In this document: positions 50,043-61,078 of the stretch, one piece after another | How positions within the stretch are numbered: the first letter of the stretch is position 1 | Layout: each line of letters begins with the position of its first letter | DNA from: Cladochytrium replicatum | Lineage: Eukaryota > Chytridiomycota > Chytridiomycetes > Cladochytriales > Cladochytriaceae | DNA: 64,000 nucleotides | NCBI GenBank assembly: GCA_025526935.1 | Contig: JAHLKD010000030.1 | Span: 124,001-188,000 of the forward strand | Reading direction: 5' to 3' | Made by a program: the position numbers and the translations under genes | Notes under the pieces: generated by a model | The model's database searches: none | Seen by the model: only the letters and a program-made list of their open reading frames with translations | Told to the model about the DNA's origin: nothing

Positions 50043-50197
50043 CATAGCAAGCAAAAGCACACCGGCTGCAACTACACCTATCCAGCTATGCCGAGGGCGG
50101 TTTTGCTTATGACCGCACATCGTCGCTCGCTCGGGACAAAAATATCTATCCACTATTTGCATTATCATATATTGCTCGACACCAATTTCCAATCCTC

Positions 50198-53100
50198 CTA
50201 CCCCTCACTCCCAATCTCTTCTCCAACCCCAATCCCATCCACCCCTCCTCCATCCCCCTTCCCCTCCACAATCAACGACTCCGCCGCCATCCGTATCTCA
50301 AGCTGCAAATGATTCTGCTGCTGCGTCTGCTGCTGCTGCCGCCTGTAGTCCAAGAACCCTCCAAGCCATCCCCCGCCGTCCGCATCCTCCGTCGTCGTCG
50401 CATCGTCCTCAGTCGCGCTGCCTCCACTCTCCCCCATCTCCCCTTCGTCCTCCTCGTCTTCATCAGTCCGATCCGAATGCTCTTGATCCACATCCACTGC
50501 ACCTCTGTGACCATATGTTCCTCCGCCAGACGATGGCACCTTGGCCGTGATCAGCGGAGTCATACCCGATCCAAGCACAGGCGGCCCCAGCCTCGCGTTC
50601 CCAACATCAAGGTCCTCCTCATCGTCGTCGTCGAAATGCATGAAATCGTCGGCGCTGTATGCGGGTGCATTCAACCCGCCCCCCTGCTGTCCCCCACCAC
50701 CACCTACGGCACCCTTTCCGCCATCAAATAGCTTCTTCCACATGTTTGTTATCCCCGACTTGCCCTGCTGCTGTGCATTGTGAAGGCTCCCCTGCGGTGC
50801 AGGGAGCCCACCTGGCCCGGGAACGTAGAACCCGTCGTCGTCTTCAAACGTCAGATCTGCGAATAAATAAATACATATCAATACTTTTGGATGCTGGTGT
50901 TGGGTAGCGTTTTCTACCATCTGGATGTGTGTGACCCCGACTCCCACGGTGGTCCAACTCGAGCCTCGAATGCATCGCCTCCACGAGCCCAGCGACAGTA
51001 TCCATCCCACTCGTCTCAAGCAGCGGGAACCCTCCGCTAGGCATATCCTCCCTGAAAAAATGAAAACCAAAAGCTCAACATCATTCCAAAAACACTCTTA
51101 GCTCAATATACAAACCCGTAGGGTTGCGGCGCCTCTCTCCGAATCCTCAACCGAACCGTCGGCGGCAAATCGCTGAAATCAGCAGCCCCGACTCCACGAT
51201 GACCAACTCCCGACATCGCAAACATCATGCTCTGCCCTCCTCCAGCCGCACTCGCCCCATCCGAGTCCCCGTCCCTCGGTACCGACGCCGCAAGACTCTC
51301 CTCGTCCGCCTCCCGCATCCCCCCGCCGCTCTCCTCTCCAGACACCTCCCCGGCCCCAATATACGTCTCAAACACAAACTGGTCTGCATGCGTACCCCAC
51401 CAAAACCCCGCACCGTGCTCCGACGGCAATATCTCAATGTTTCTCAACCACCGCGTCTCAACCCCCGCATTCCCAGTCCCCGAGACCCTCGCCTGCGTCG
51501 GCGTCCCACCCCCCGCAGCCTCAAGGTTGATCACGTCCGCGTCCTCTCCCAATATCGCAGGCATCGACGTCGCGTTCCGAAGCGTCGTGCTCGGATGCTG
51601 GTACACCGGATACCGCCTCCGCATCTGCCCAACCGAAACCCTCACCTCCTCCCAATCCGCCTCCCTCCTCACACCCCACACCACAGAATCCATCGCGCTC
51701 ACCTTAACATGCTCCCGCACAACAGCCGCCAAACCCCCGGTCATCATCCCGTTCGACCGCCCCCCGACAACCCGTCGCCCACCACCACCAGACAGAACCG
51801 GAAACACGCAGGCAAGAAGATCCGTCGGCGTGTACCGCTCCAACAGCGCCGCAATCGAGATCCCAGGATCCGTCGCGCTCCCTTGCTGACTCAACCGGTT
51901 CGACCTCCCCGGCGAAACGCTGCTATGGCTCACGCTCGTTCCTGACACCGCCATCGCCGTGCTCGCAACGACCGCGGCCGCAGCTCCAAGCGTCGCGCTA
52001 CCCGCCGCCATCGTCGTCGACAGGATCGAGCGCTCCTCGGTCAATTGCACATCCACGCAGTGCATCGACAGCGTACCGTTCGGATGGAACGACAAGACTC
52101 TTTGCCTGTACAGCCTAATCGAGCCCCCCTCAGTCCCACTTGTCGTTGAAGCAACCCCGCCTCCGCTCGCGGAAGTACCGTAGCTCCCACCGAGACTATT
52201 CCCCGTACTCCCAGGCACGCTCCCAGATATATACGTGCTGCGCGGAGGCGACCCCAACGCCATCCCATCATGATTCGGACTCATTCCGCTCAACGTCGAC
52301 AAATACCCAGGATTCTCAGCACCACCCGAACTCGTGCTCGTCGTCCGCCCTCGTCCAATATTCGGCGGTGCAGCCGAACCCCCCTTCTTCATCTTGTTCT
52401 TCGCGACATTCGCACCGGCCTTCTCCAGCAGGAAAAATACAAGCATCGGCGCTCTTACCGTCCCCGCGCTCTGCACACTCCCTCCCACTTCGCTCGGAGC
52501 TCCAGCGACTCTAGATCCCCTCCTCGACGACCCTCCATTCCAATTCCACTCATCCTCATACTCCCCACTCGCGAGACCCCCCGCATTCGTCCCACTCCTC
52601 CCATCCACACCCCTCCGCTCCAACTGCACGTGCTGCTTGATCCTCGTGATCGGATACAACGAAATCACGTCCCCACCCAACCCGCCACCAACTCCTCGAC
52701 TCGCATCACCCTCGCCCCCTCCCCCTCCATCACCCCCTTCCTCCCTCGAAAGAATCCCGGCGTTCAGCCCGTTCTGTTTCCTCGACCCGGCACCCGGCAA
52801 CGGGTCAATCTGGTACACGTGCGTCGTCCCCCGTCCCGTCGACACTGCGACCCACTTCGAGTCAACGCTGAACGCAACGTCCTCGATCGTCGCGGCAGTG
52901 AAACCGCGTTCGAGACGATACACACATTTGGGGAGTCGGAGTCGGGACACATCGGTTCCGCCGTTGTTGAGCGAGGTTGAAGAAAGTCGGACGAGACCGC
53001 CCCCGCTTCGTAACGACGGTGTTTCCCAGATGTAAAAATTGTTTGCGAGGCTGGACGCTGTGACGATGAGCGTGCCGCTTTGGTTGAAGCAGATCACGGA

Positions 53101-54710
53101 AATCGGGTTCGCGTGAGGCTTCCAATGCGCAACCACAGGGAATTCGGATACGTCGAGTTTACTCGGAGCAGTCAAACTTGCCGGGGAGATGTGACGCGCC
53201 ATCACCTAGAAGAACGTCTTTCAGACAAGTTGTGAGAACCAAAACGAAAAACTTACAACTCCATCTCCTCCGGGTTTCTTGAGCTGATTACTCGGCGCTC
53301 GAGCCATACTCGGCGGCGACGTCGCCGCCCACTGCTCTCCACCTTGGCCCTCCGCACTCCCTTTATCGCCTCCACTAGCAAAGTAGCTACTGAGCGCATG
53401 ATACCCCAAACCCCCGATAGCTTTCACACCTCCAAACAGCTCCTTCGCAACCTTCTCCGCCACCTTCCCAATCTGATCGCGATTGATCCTTGAGCCGCCC
53501 CGACTCGAAACGCCTCCACTCCCTCGAACTCCAGCGTCATCCGCATCGAGATCATCATCGTTCTGCAACTCGAGATCGTCGTCGATTTCGGAGCGCGCTT
53601 GTGTGGAGGGTGGGTTTGCAGTAGTTGCGTATGCAATGAAGCGTGGGCCGAGGTCAAAGACGGGGAGTTGGGTGGACGAGGAGGCTTTGACGTCGGTGAA
53701 GAGAGCGATTAGTTTCAAGGTGCGAACAGAGTACAGATGGATTTGGTTGGACGATGTGCCCTATTTGGTGACGTATTTCAGTTGAGGTTGTGGGAGAACA
53801 GATTTGAGGACAGACCACAGCGATGACTCGCCCGTTAGATCGGACTACTGCGGAAGTGCAGCCGTCCAACTTGATCGTCCCACACACTTTCAGCTGACGT
53901 AAAGAATATAGTAAGATGGAACATCGCTGCTTCTGTCTATCGTGCCCAAAACTCCGTATGCTGCAACAGGCGCAATAATAATTTCAGTTTTTCATCTCGC
54001 CACATCGTCGAAATCATCGCGCTCACTTTAGTGCAACGAGGGGGCGATCTTCACGGAATCGATCGTGAGCAGCCTCTTCCGGCGTAATCCGTCCCGATTC
54101 GATGATGGGCTTACAATAAATGTCAAACTATGAACATCATTTGCATTCAAACTACAATACCTCGATCCCGATAACAGCGCCGTCGAACTCGTCCCTCACT
54201 GACACAATCTCCCGTATCGAATGAGCGTCTGTGATGTTCCATATCTGGAAGCCGTGCTCGTATCCGAGTATCAAACACGACCTATCAAACAAAAGTGAAC
54301 CTCGATGGGCCAAAATTACTTGGTGCACCGACACGTACTTTACAATCTCGACACCGCCCTGATTACCACCACCCGAATTCGTCCCCACATTCGCAATCTG
54401 CCAATCGGGCCTCGCAAACTTGGCGCACAGTAAATGTTCTTGCGTGTCTATCGTATCATGCGCACCGACTGCTTCAGCAGTGCCCTCTCCACCATGCAAG
54501 TTTTGAGACACGTAGGAAGAGATACCACTCAGATAGGACGTAAAGTTTTGGATGGTCGATGGCGTTCTGATGGTGACACACACAACGGACGGTGTGATTC
54601 AAAGCCGAAGAAGAGATTAGGAGCAGTTAGCGGAGTAAGAAAGTATGTACGGGTTATGTGTACCTTGGCGATCGTGGTTCAGCGCGAACACCCAAGCGCA
54701 CGGTGGACAT
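50198..54710 (-). CDS. BCAS3-family WD40 protein
   Basis: WD40 propeller protein related to BCAS3 and PROPPIN/Atg18 proteins, which in animals acts with PHAF1 at the forming autophagosome. The start is inferred at ATG 54710 (MSTVRLGVRAEPRSPR), spliced in phase to TPSTIQNFTSYLSGISSYVS. Next come LILGYEHGFQIWNITDAHSI and REIVSVRDEFDGAVIG; the next exon has CGTIKLDGCTSAVVRSNGR; 53221-53718 has LPVFDLGPRFIAYATTA; the large exon (51103-53205) has VVAHWKPHANPISVICFNQ, GTLIVTASSLANNFYIWE, VYRLERGFTAATIEDVAFS and WVAVSTGRGTTHVYQI. A long Gly/Ser-rich insert follows, then the BCAS3-type C-terminal strands near QRVLSFHPNGTLSMHCVD, and a last exon rich in Gly, acidic runs and Gln. It ends at 50198. Larger than animal BCAS3 because of disordered inserts. 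Confidence 0.75.
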
Positions 54711-55576
54711 CGCAGGCGAGAGTCAAGTGGAGCAGCGACTTTTAAACCGATTTCGATTTGAATGCGACTAATACTCTAGCACCGCTAATAATAATAATAG
54801 TAGTAGTAGTAGTAGTAGTAGTAGCAGTATTAGTCGAGATATCCTTCCAGTGAGTCGCCAGTCGCAGTCGGTGTTCGAACACAACAACGCAGTGATGGTG
54901 AGTGCCAGCCTGGCAGTCAGCTGACCGTCGTACCTGGGGACGTGACTTTTTAATAACAACGAAAATTGTCAAAGGGTGGTCAAATTGTGGCGATGTCCTG
55001 TAGCCAGTTGCAGATTACTAGGGTATTCTTCAGATTTTAGCACATGCCATCTTGCTCAACAGTCCTTTGCCGCTTTTCTCCTTTCTGTTCCTCTGCTAAA
55101 TCTTCTGCTTTTACGACCACCTTCCGAAATCTTCTCATCCCATCATCGATCGTCAGTGAATCCAAAACTGCGTCCCTTTGTTCGTGGCGGCCGATACCGA
55201 TCGTCTTCTCTCGACATACACACATTTTCCGTGTACCTTGAAATTTCGGATCATCTACATCCATCCCATCCTCCGAATCGGTCTCTCGTTCTGCACCAGG
55301 TAACGTTCCATACAGTCCAGTTTGTTGCTCCAGTCGGTGTGTAAGGTATCGCACTAAACGAAGTGATTGGGCTGACGGAGGGTGTTGATCCGCGGCTGCC
55401 CATGGGCACACTCCCGCCCTTCAGACAGGGGATTTTGCGCAGGTTGCATGCCGGGGCGGATGTATCACGACTCCCCTTCGCTATCCTGTGAAGTGGAGCC
55501 TCGCTCTCGCAAGCAGCAAGGGTGGGTGTGATCAGGAAAAGTCCGATCGTTCCGAAATTTATGTTGTCGAGCGCAG
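54711..55576. promoter_or_regulatory. Divergent BCAS3-like / H2A.Z upstream region
   Basis: Contains a triplet repeat (TAA then TAG units) at about 54786-54826, 76 bp upstream of the BCAS3-like ATG. The H2A.Z N-terminal exon should also be in here but was not found. A minus-strand open stretch at 55037-55411 (with FRKVVVKAEDLAEEQKGEKR) is not supported by any family resemblance. Confidence 0.4.
54786..54826. repeat. TAA/TAG trinucleotide repeat
   Basis: About four TAA units followed by about nine TAG units and an interrupted tail (TAGCAG). It lies in the 5' flank of the BCAS3-like gene. Confidence 0.9.
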
Positions 55577-55986
55577 GCCGGACTTCAGTTCCCGGTTGGA
55601 CGTATCCGTAGATATCTGAAGAAAAAATCACAGAAAAATATCCGAGTTGGTGCAAAAGCTGCGGTTTATTCAGCAGCGATTTTGGAGTACTTGACGGCGG
55701 AAGTACTTGAGCTTGCGGGAAACGGGAGGAAGGATCTGAAGGTGAAACGAATCAACCCGCGACATTTGCAGCTCGCGATCCGAGGGGACGAAGAGTTGGA
55801 CACGTTGATCAAGGCTACGATCGCAGGCGGAGGAGTGATTCCATACATTAACGTAAGTATGGCGGAGACGAATTGTAGCTTGATCGCTTGCATTCCGGTG
55901 AATATCAGAAATCATTGGTGAACAAGCCAGGACAATTGACAGTGAAAGTGGGAGGGAAGAGGAGTCAAGACGATGAGGAGGAATGA
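55577..55986 (+). CDS. HTZ1: Histone H2A.Z (N-terminal exon not located)
   Basis: Histone variant placed at promoter nucleosomes by SWR1-type remodellers. The readable exon begins at the latest at 55577 with [20 protein letters not shown], continues [20 protein letters not shown], then [20 protein letters not shown] and [16 protein letters not shown]. The GDEELD acidic patch and the KKKSQKN loop mark H2A.Z rather than canonical H2A. The intron is 55853-55908 (56 bp, GTAAGT...TATCAG). Exon 2 (55909-55986) encodes [20 protein letters not shown] and DDEEE. The acetylatable N-tail with Lys/Gly repeats is missing; the frame stays open upstream to about 55540 but without tail-like sequence. The gene is therefore incomplete as read, probably through an unrecognised 5' exon. 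Confidence 0.92.
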
Positions 55987-56456
55987 ATGAGGATAGGAAC
56001 AACGAAGTGCTGAGGTGTCTTTGCTTTCAAAATGCTGGGTGTCTTTGCTTTTGTAACATTCCAAAATTTTGGGTTGTCAAGGACGAGAATAATGTACACA
56101 CGGACGAAATCATCATGAAAATCATACTCCTCGCATCTCCTCACTGATCCACTTAAAAAGGTCGCCCTGGACCACTTTTACGAAACCATGGGTCGCTCCA
56201 CCTCCGTGCAAACTACACCATCTACGGCATTCTCTTCTACCTCCCCATTTTCTGTCTCTCTGAACTATATCCCTCGACTCCTTTTCCGAATACGTCAGGG
56301 CGTTTGCAAGCAAGAGGAGGATGGGGAGTTCCACTTAAGCGAGGGATCATCTGAGCGTGCTGAGAAGCGGAAAATCCTGGACACTACTTATGCTGAGGCG
56401 AGAAATTTAATTTGACTTTGAAAGTGGGATCTTCCGTTTGATCAGGAGACACTTGT
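55987..56456. other. Intergenic, weak coding potential
   Basis: Overlapping short frames on both strands (plus: NYIPRLLFRIRQGVCKQEED at about 56260-56320; minus: FVKVVQGDLFKWISEEMRGV at 56125-56185). Neither has family support, so neither is called. Confidence 0.3.
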
Positions 56457-57199
56457 TTGACCACTGCTGGGTTTCAAACGAATCAAATGTCTTGCTGCTG
56501 TCAGAAATCGCAGAGAAAGGTACACCTTTCCGATAACACCGCGACCGCCGACCATCTCCCGTCGGAAAGGTCTGCGACGAGCGTCGAGTTTCGATACGGG
56601 AAAAACCGCTGCGGGCGGAAGGCGAGTTCAGCCCATAGAGGAAGAATCAGAAATCGCTGGTCTCATACTATTTCGAGCGGAGAAGTGTTATTTTTTTATT
56701 TTTTGAGAAAATAGCGGAGGAGCAATGACGAAGAGAGTTGGATGCTCGGCATCTGAGATCCAGTTGACGCACGAGTAAGCGTTCGCGGCCAAACGATCCC
56801 TTGAAATTCAAAAAAGGGACAGTGAATTTTATCGCTGCCAGATGAAGTTTTAAGTTGATGTGCTATTTGCAGGAAGGAGGAGGAAATCAAGAAGGAGGCA
56901 GAGCAACTCGCACAGATGCTTGATGTGATGAAGAGCGAGCGAGACGGAAATAACAAAACGGTCGTCGCGGAAGTGCAGAAGGTGGCAGACAAGGTGGTCC
57001 ACGCACGCAAAGTCCACGCTACAAAGAAAGGTAAGTCGTACCTCATGTGATTTCAAAATGCTGAGTTGATTTAGTGCAGCGATCAGGCGGGAATCAGACT
57101 AGCCTCCAGCTGAAAGAACAGATGGCGAAAGAGGCCGAGGAAGAACGAGCGCGTCGGTTGGACTTAATTCAACAGGTCTCCAAGGTGAACAGCCTCTAA
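56457..57199 (+). CDS. Coiled-coil protein, possible flagellar component
   Basis: Coding-like exon near 56870-57030 with EEEIKKEAEQLAQMLDVMKS and VAEVQKVADKVVHARKVHA, a clear intron (GTAAGT near 57031 to TTTAG near 57075), then QTSLQLKEQMAKEAEEERAR and RRLDLIQQVSKVNSL to a TAA at 57197. Charged heptads of this kind occur in ciliary coiled-coil proteins, which a flagellated fungus would have, but no diagnostic motif was found. The 5' part (56457-56715, MTTAGFQTNQMSCCCQ) may or may not belong. Confidence 0.35.
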
Positions 57200-57295
57200 C
57201 AATGTAGATAAGGAAAGTCAGCAAAATAGATCCGAACCCATCCTTTTCCCGAAGTTACGGATCTGTTTTGCCATCTTCCCTTATCTACATTGTTC
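57197..57295. repeat. Long imperfect inverted repeat (hairpin)
   Basis: Arm 57197-57234 (begins TAACAATGTAGATAAGG, ends AGATCCG) pairs with 57258-57295 (CGGATCT ... CCTTATCTACATTGTTC), with about 32 of 38 positions complementary and a 23-nt loop. It overlaps the stop codon of the coiled-coil gene. Confidence 0.8.
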
Positions 57296-57835
57296 TAAGG
57301 TTGGGTACATTGGGCTATAGCTTGAAGCTTCGGAACAAGCCTGGGACTACCGTGTCGCAAGTGCGGACCCGGGCTGGATCTGGATGTGGACGTCGTGCAT
57401 GGCACGGAAACGGATGTACAGTTCACGACGGCGTAGGAGACAATGGACGGAAACTGATTTGACTTGTGACCAAGGAGGTGGATTCAAAGGAGTGCAAGAA
57501 GGGGCTAAAGAAGAACCAAGAAAAGCTCACAAAGGGAAAGATTCAGGACCAGGGGATAACAACGACGACGCACAACGCTACGAAGGAAGTGGATGAACGG
57601 AGACCATTGGAGGTTGTTTGTGTTGCAAAAGTGGTCGGGATTGACCCACCAGAGCGGGGATAGCAACACCCAGCGAATATACAGTTCTGTTTAAAATTTG
57701 GATTGGTGGGATAGCGGTTTTAGCTGTTTTGATTGTATTTGGACGGAAGCAGATTCACGTCCTTTGTAGGAAGCCCAATTGTCAACAGCATCGTGTCATC
57801 CTAACTTTGCCTCTCCCCCGTCTCAAGAACTTGAC
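57296..57835. other. Intergenic, weak coding potential
   Basis: Plus-strand short frames (LGYSLKLRNKPGTTVSQVRT near 57300; KECKKGLKKNQEKLTKGKIQ near 57485) could be 3' remnants of the coiled-coil gene. Nothing firm. Confidence 0.3.
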
Positions 57836-59250
57836 TCAGGCTTTCCAGACATTCGCTTCCCACGGCCAATCAAACACCGCACTCACTCGCACATCCTCAA
57901 GCATCTGCCGTATCCTCCCCAACCCCTCCTCACAACGTCCTGACGCTGCGTAGGTGTTTTTCGCACAACCTCCTCGCACAAAATCGCATATAACGCATTC
58001 ACATTTTCCTGCGCAGGCTGGATCCGCCACCCACCTCCAGTCTCCCTACACATACATCGATACACTTTCCAAACCGCCTCGACATCCCTCTGCCTCATCG
58101 CAACCCGCATCACCGCACTATGCGGCCCCGAATGGCCGACTTCCACCACCGCCGCGTCCTTATCACCCCTCTTCTCACGCTCCTCTCGAGCTCACTGAGC
58201 TCCATCAACACCTCCGTCCCGCGCTCAAGGCCCCAGCCCACGCGTAAGCGGCAACAACAATTCCTCTAGAAGACGACTGGATGTGCGGCTGAGCCGCCGC
58301 GGCTTCTGTGAGCCGCTCGATCGCGGGTCGTGGGTTTTGGTTCTTCATGTACGTGATCATCATGAAGTTCAGCACGCTGGTGTTCGGCTGCGGGCCGGAC
58401 TTTTGAATGTGTGGGTAGATCTTATCGGCGCTGTCGTAATGCTTCGGATCGATCAGCGCATGTAAGGCCAGTTCGAATGACGTTACGTTTGGTGCGATTT
58501 CTGGGTTCCTGGCCATGGATCCCCCACATACTTCCTGCATGCAACCGTAAATGCGGTGATCTTGATTGAGGTCTACTCCAATTTCGACATGAAGTGATTT
58601 CCGTGCGCCTTCGCTGAGGGGACTAACGGTACTTTGTGAGATTTGGAGAAATAGCCAAAGTGCAACATCGGGATGCTGGTTCGTCAGGCAAATCCGCATA
58701 AGAGAATGGATTATGGTCAAATTTGGACGTACTTGCCTCGACTCCGTTTCGTCCAGGTACCGCAACTTTGTCCAGGTGATTCTAAAGGATGACGGAGGGT
58801 GAGTCACACAAACAGCACTGCAAATGCTTTCCAACAGAGGAGCTACCAACCTGCTTCCGATTCAGCAGAATTAGCTCCGCATGTTCTTCTGCGGTAGCTC
58901 TCGACGCCATATTTTTAATGATGAACGCCAAAACTTCACCTTTCGAATCTATCCCCTCCTCATCGGCGTGGTAATGCGAAACAGCTTTTTCTGAGAGAGC
59001 TCGGACGCAACGTAAACTACAAGACTAGCCAATCAGCCGACGGTTCTCATGACCATAAAGCTTCCTTTGCAGCCATGTTCTCGATAAGCTTGGTGTAATC
59101 GCTCCACGTCTCCTGCGCACTTCCAACCTTCTCAAAGCTCGATAGGAACTTTGCCATCAGCTTCTGATACAGCTCCAGCTCCTCTTCCGTTTGGAACTTG
59201 ATCAAGCGGCGATTCCGACCGCCCCGGTCTCCTGAAACGTCCTGAGCCAT
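57836..59250 (-). CDS. Pentatricopeptide-repeat (PPR) protein, probably mitochondrial
   Basis: Helical-repeat RNA-binding type protein. Repeats seen are NLTIIHSLMRICLTNQHPDV then ALWLFLQISQ; VTSFELALHALIDPKHYDSA then DKIYPHIQKSGPQPN; TSVLNFMMITYMKNQNPRPA; SAVMRVAMRQRDVEAVWKVY; and ENVNALYAILCEEV. The N-terminal exon has EEELELYQKLMAKFLSSFEK and SAQETWSDYTKLIENMAAKE. The start is uncertain: ATG 59250 (MAQDVSGDRGG) is the minimum, but the frame stays open upstream through a basic, presequence-like stretch (CRSRLARSTASALRLRK, about 59285-59335), which needs another exon or an ATG antisense to TIM10. The last join (58200-58260) and a frame change near 57985 before the end (VFDWPWEANVWKA) are unresolved. 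Confidence 0.7.
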
Positions 59251-59410
59251 CCATCTGAACGTTCTAATAAAGTTTTTGCGTAATCTCAGTGCCGATGCGG
59301 TGCTCCTGGCCAGACGCGATCTGCAGTGATTGCACACAAAGTTCAACGTCTTAATTGTGGCTTGGGCTGTTAAAGCGGAGTTGGAATTTTCAACTTGAAA
59401 CCAAAAGAGA

Positions 59411-59798
59411 ATGAGCTTTTTTGGCAGAGGGCAGCAGCAGGCACCGAGCCAGAACCTGGCACTCATGGTCCAGGAAATCGTATGTTATCACCACTCGCAG
59501 TTTCTGCTCATGACTGACGTGCGTGCTGACTGTTTATCACTTTGCAGGATCTCACAATGCGAGTCTTCAACAAGTAAATGACTACAAAGAGAAGGGCGAT
59601 TGGAGAAACTCTAAACTTTATCTAAGCCTTTTATCGACGTGCCATCGCAAATGTATTCCGACGGAATACGTGCAGGGGGAACTCAACAAAGGCGAATCAG
59701 TCTGCGTCGACCGCTGTGTGATGAAGTACTTTGCGGTCCAGACGAAGGTCATGGATTTCCAGAAGAACCAGGCATTACAACAACAATCGATGGCGTAA
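59411..59798 (+). CDS. TIM10: TIM10, small Tim chaperone of the mitochondrial intermembrane space
   Basis: Chaperone that with TIM9 escorts hydrophobic carriers to the TIM22 complex. Three exons with consistent phases: 59411-59479 (MSFFGRGQQQAPSQNLALMV, QEI), 59548-59573 (DLTMRVFN) and 59627-59798 (LLSTCHRKCIPTEYVQGELN ... CVDRCVMKYFAV ... NQALQQQSMA), giving 88 residues. The twin CX3C motifs (CHRKC and CVDRC) form the two disulphides. The start and the ELNKGES-C-DRCV block match Tim10 rather than Tim9, Tim8 or Tim13. Introns are 68 and 53 bp. Confidence 0.95.
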
Positions 59799-60061
59799 TC
59801 TCTCGAAACAACTATTTCACGTTCTGCATCCTATTTTCTACTCTACGCAAACGGATGGTGGGGAAAATCTTCGTTACATTATGGTCCACTATTCACTTTT
59901 GACGAGATGACACACTCAAATACATGATTTCGATGAACTCGAATATTTCAAATGGTGGAATGATGATGCAGAAGATTCAGCAGCAAAAATAAGGTGGGCA
60001 CGAATGGATGTGCAAGAATGGGAATGGGGCTATTCTCGATGTGCGATACGAAATTTGATGA
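59799..60061. other. Intergenic region between convergent genes
   Basis: 3' flanks of TIM10 (plus) and the Sur7-like gene (minus). Nothing else seen. Confidence 0.4.
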
Positions 60062-61078
60062 TTATCGAAGCGCTCGAGAGGCAGGCGTTGTGATTGCGCG
60101 AACGGGGATTGCAGGATACGGGTCATCGTCAACAAGTGTGCACTCTGACTCCTCGTCCCCTTCGCTCCCACACGAATTCGTCCGTCTTCGCTGTCGGCGT
60201 TGAGTTACGGTACTCGCCATCACCGCTCGTCCTTCCTCGTCCTCGACAGCCTGCAATGCTCTCATCATCAGGATGTGATCTCTCCAGAATAGTAAGGCCA
60301 CCATCAGGTGCATAGGTACAGCAATCCCCAAGAGGTATGTCGCGGGTCCGGGAGTTGCGTCGAGGGAGGGTGCAGTAAAGAGAGGCCGGTTGAGAATGAT
60401 CGACGCAATGAAACCCGCGCTGAAAGATCGGATCGCGCATGAGCGGTGGAAAATGGGAAAATACGTCGTGCATTTATGTACCATGAAAATGCGCCGGAGC
60501 CTGCAGCGAGAACCGTGGCGCTGGCCGGTTTACTTCGCAACAAGAAAACCATTGCCATAAAGTCGAAAAGACATGCCCACACGATCATGGCGAACTCTGG
60601 TACTTTTCCGTCGATGGTGACTGCCAATTGATAGCGCTTGATAAGAAAGTAATGGCAAGATATTCGTTGATCTTACCTTCCACTCTTGGAGACTGTGATA
60701 GTTGCAGTAACCGGCCATCACCTCCTGCATCAAAGATGCTGATACATCCAGACGGACCGATTTCTACGTCCAATCGTGCTGCAACCTCAGGGGTAAAGCA
60801 GAATCCCCACACAGCTACACGCCCGATGCCCATTTTAACCGTTGAGACTGAAATTAATGCCGTTGTCGTCCCACCAAGAAGCACTATCAAGATATCGACC
60901 TTATATTTTTACGGTTGAGGGAGATCAGAAAGGAGTCGAGCTAAATATCTGCTGGAAAGGTGCCTACAGTTGCGACTATCGAGAGAAGGAATCCAACGGT
61001 TCGCGGGGTGACGACCGAAACGAACATTCCGGGCTTTTCCTCCAATTCATTCTCCAACTGAGCATCTTGGTTTGGCAT
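60062..61078 (-). CDS. Sur7/PalI-like four-TM membrane protein
   Basis: Claudin-like topology. Start ATG 61078 (MPNQDAQLENELEEKPGMFV). TM1 spans TVGFLLSIVAT and, across an intron, VDILIVLLGGTTTALISV. The outer loop has GRVAVWGFCFTPEVAARLDV (the W-G-x-C signature) and RLLQLSQSP. TM2 is FAMIVWACLFDFMAMVFLL, followed by ATVLAAGSGAFSW. After an intron come AGFIASIILNRPLF and ATYLLGIAVPMHLMVALLFW, then a charged cytosolic tail ending ITTPASRALR. Sur7/PalI proteins sit in eisosomes or sense ambient pH at the plasma membrane. The family call rests on topology and one short motif. Confidence 0.55.

Noticed and set aside
49970-50046. tRNA gene around the GGTTCGAATCC motif
   Set aside because: The flanks do not pair as a T-stem, no A-box or acceptor stem is visible, and the region overlaps or abuts the TFC6-like start.
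51124-53035. Long plus-strand open frames
   Set aside because: They are antisense to the BCAS3-like coding exon; GC-rich codon use leaves the opposite strand free of stops, and the translation is low-complexity.
55251-55655. Minus-strand open frame opposite H2A.Z
   Set aside because: Overlaps unambiguous H2A.Z coding on the plus strand.
56122-56334. Minus-strand frame with VVQGDLFKW, reminiscent of a macro-domain motif
   Set aside because: One short motif without the rest of a domain; a plus-strand frame of equal quality overlaps it.
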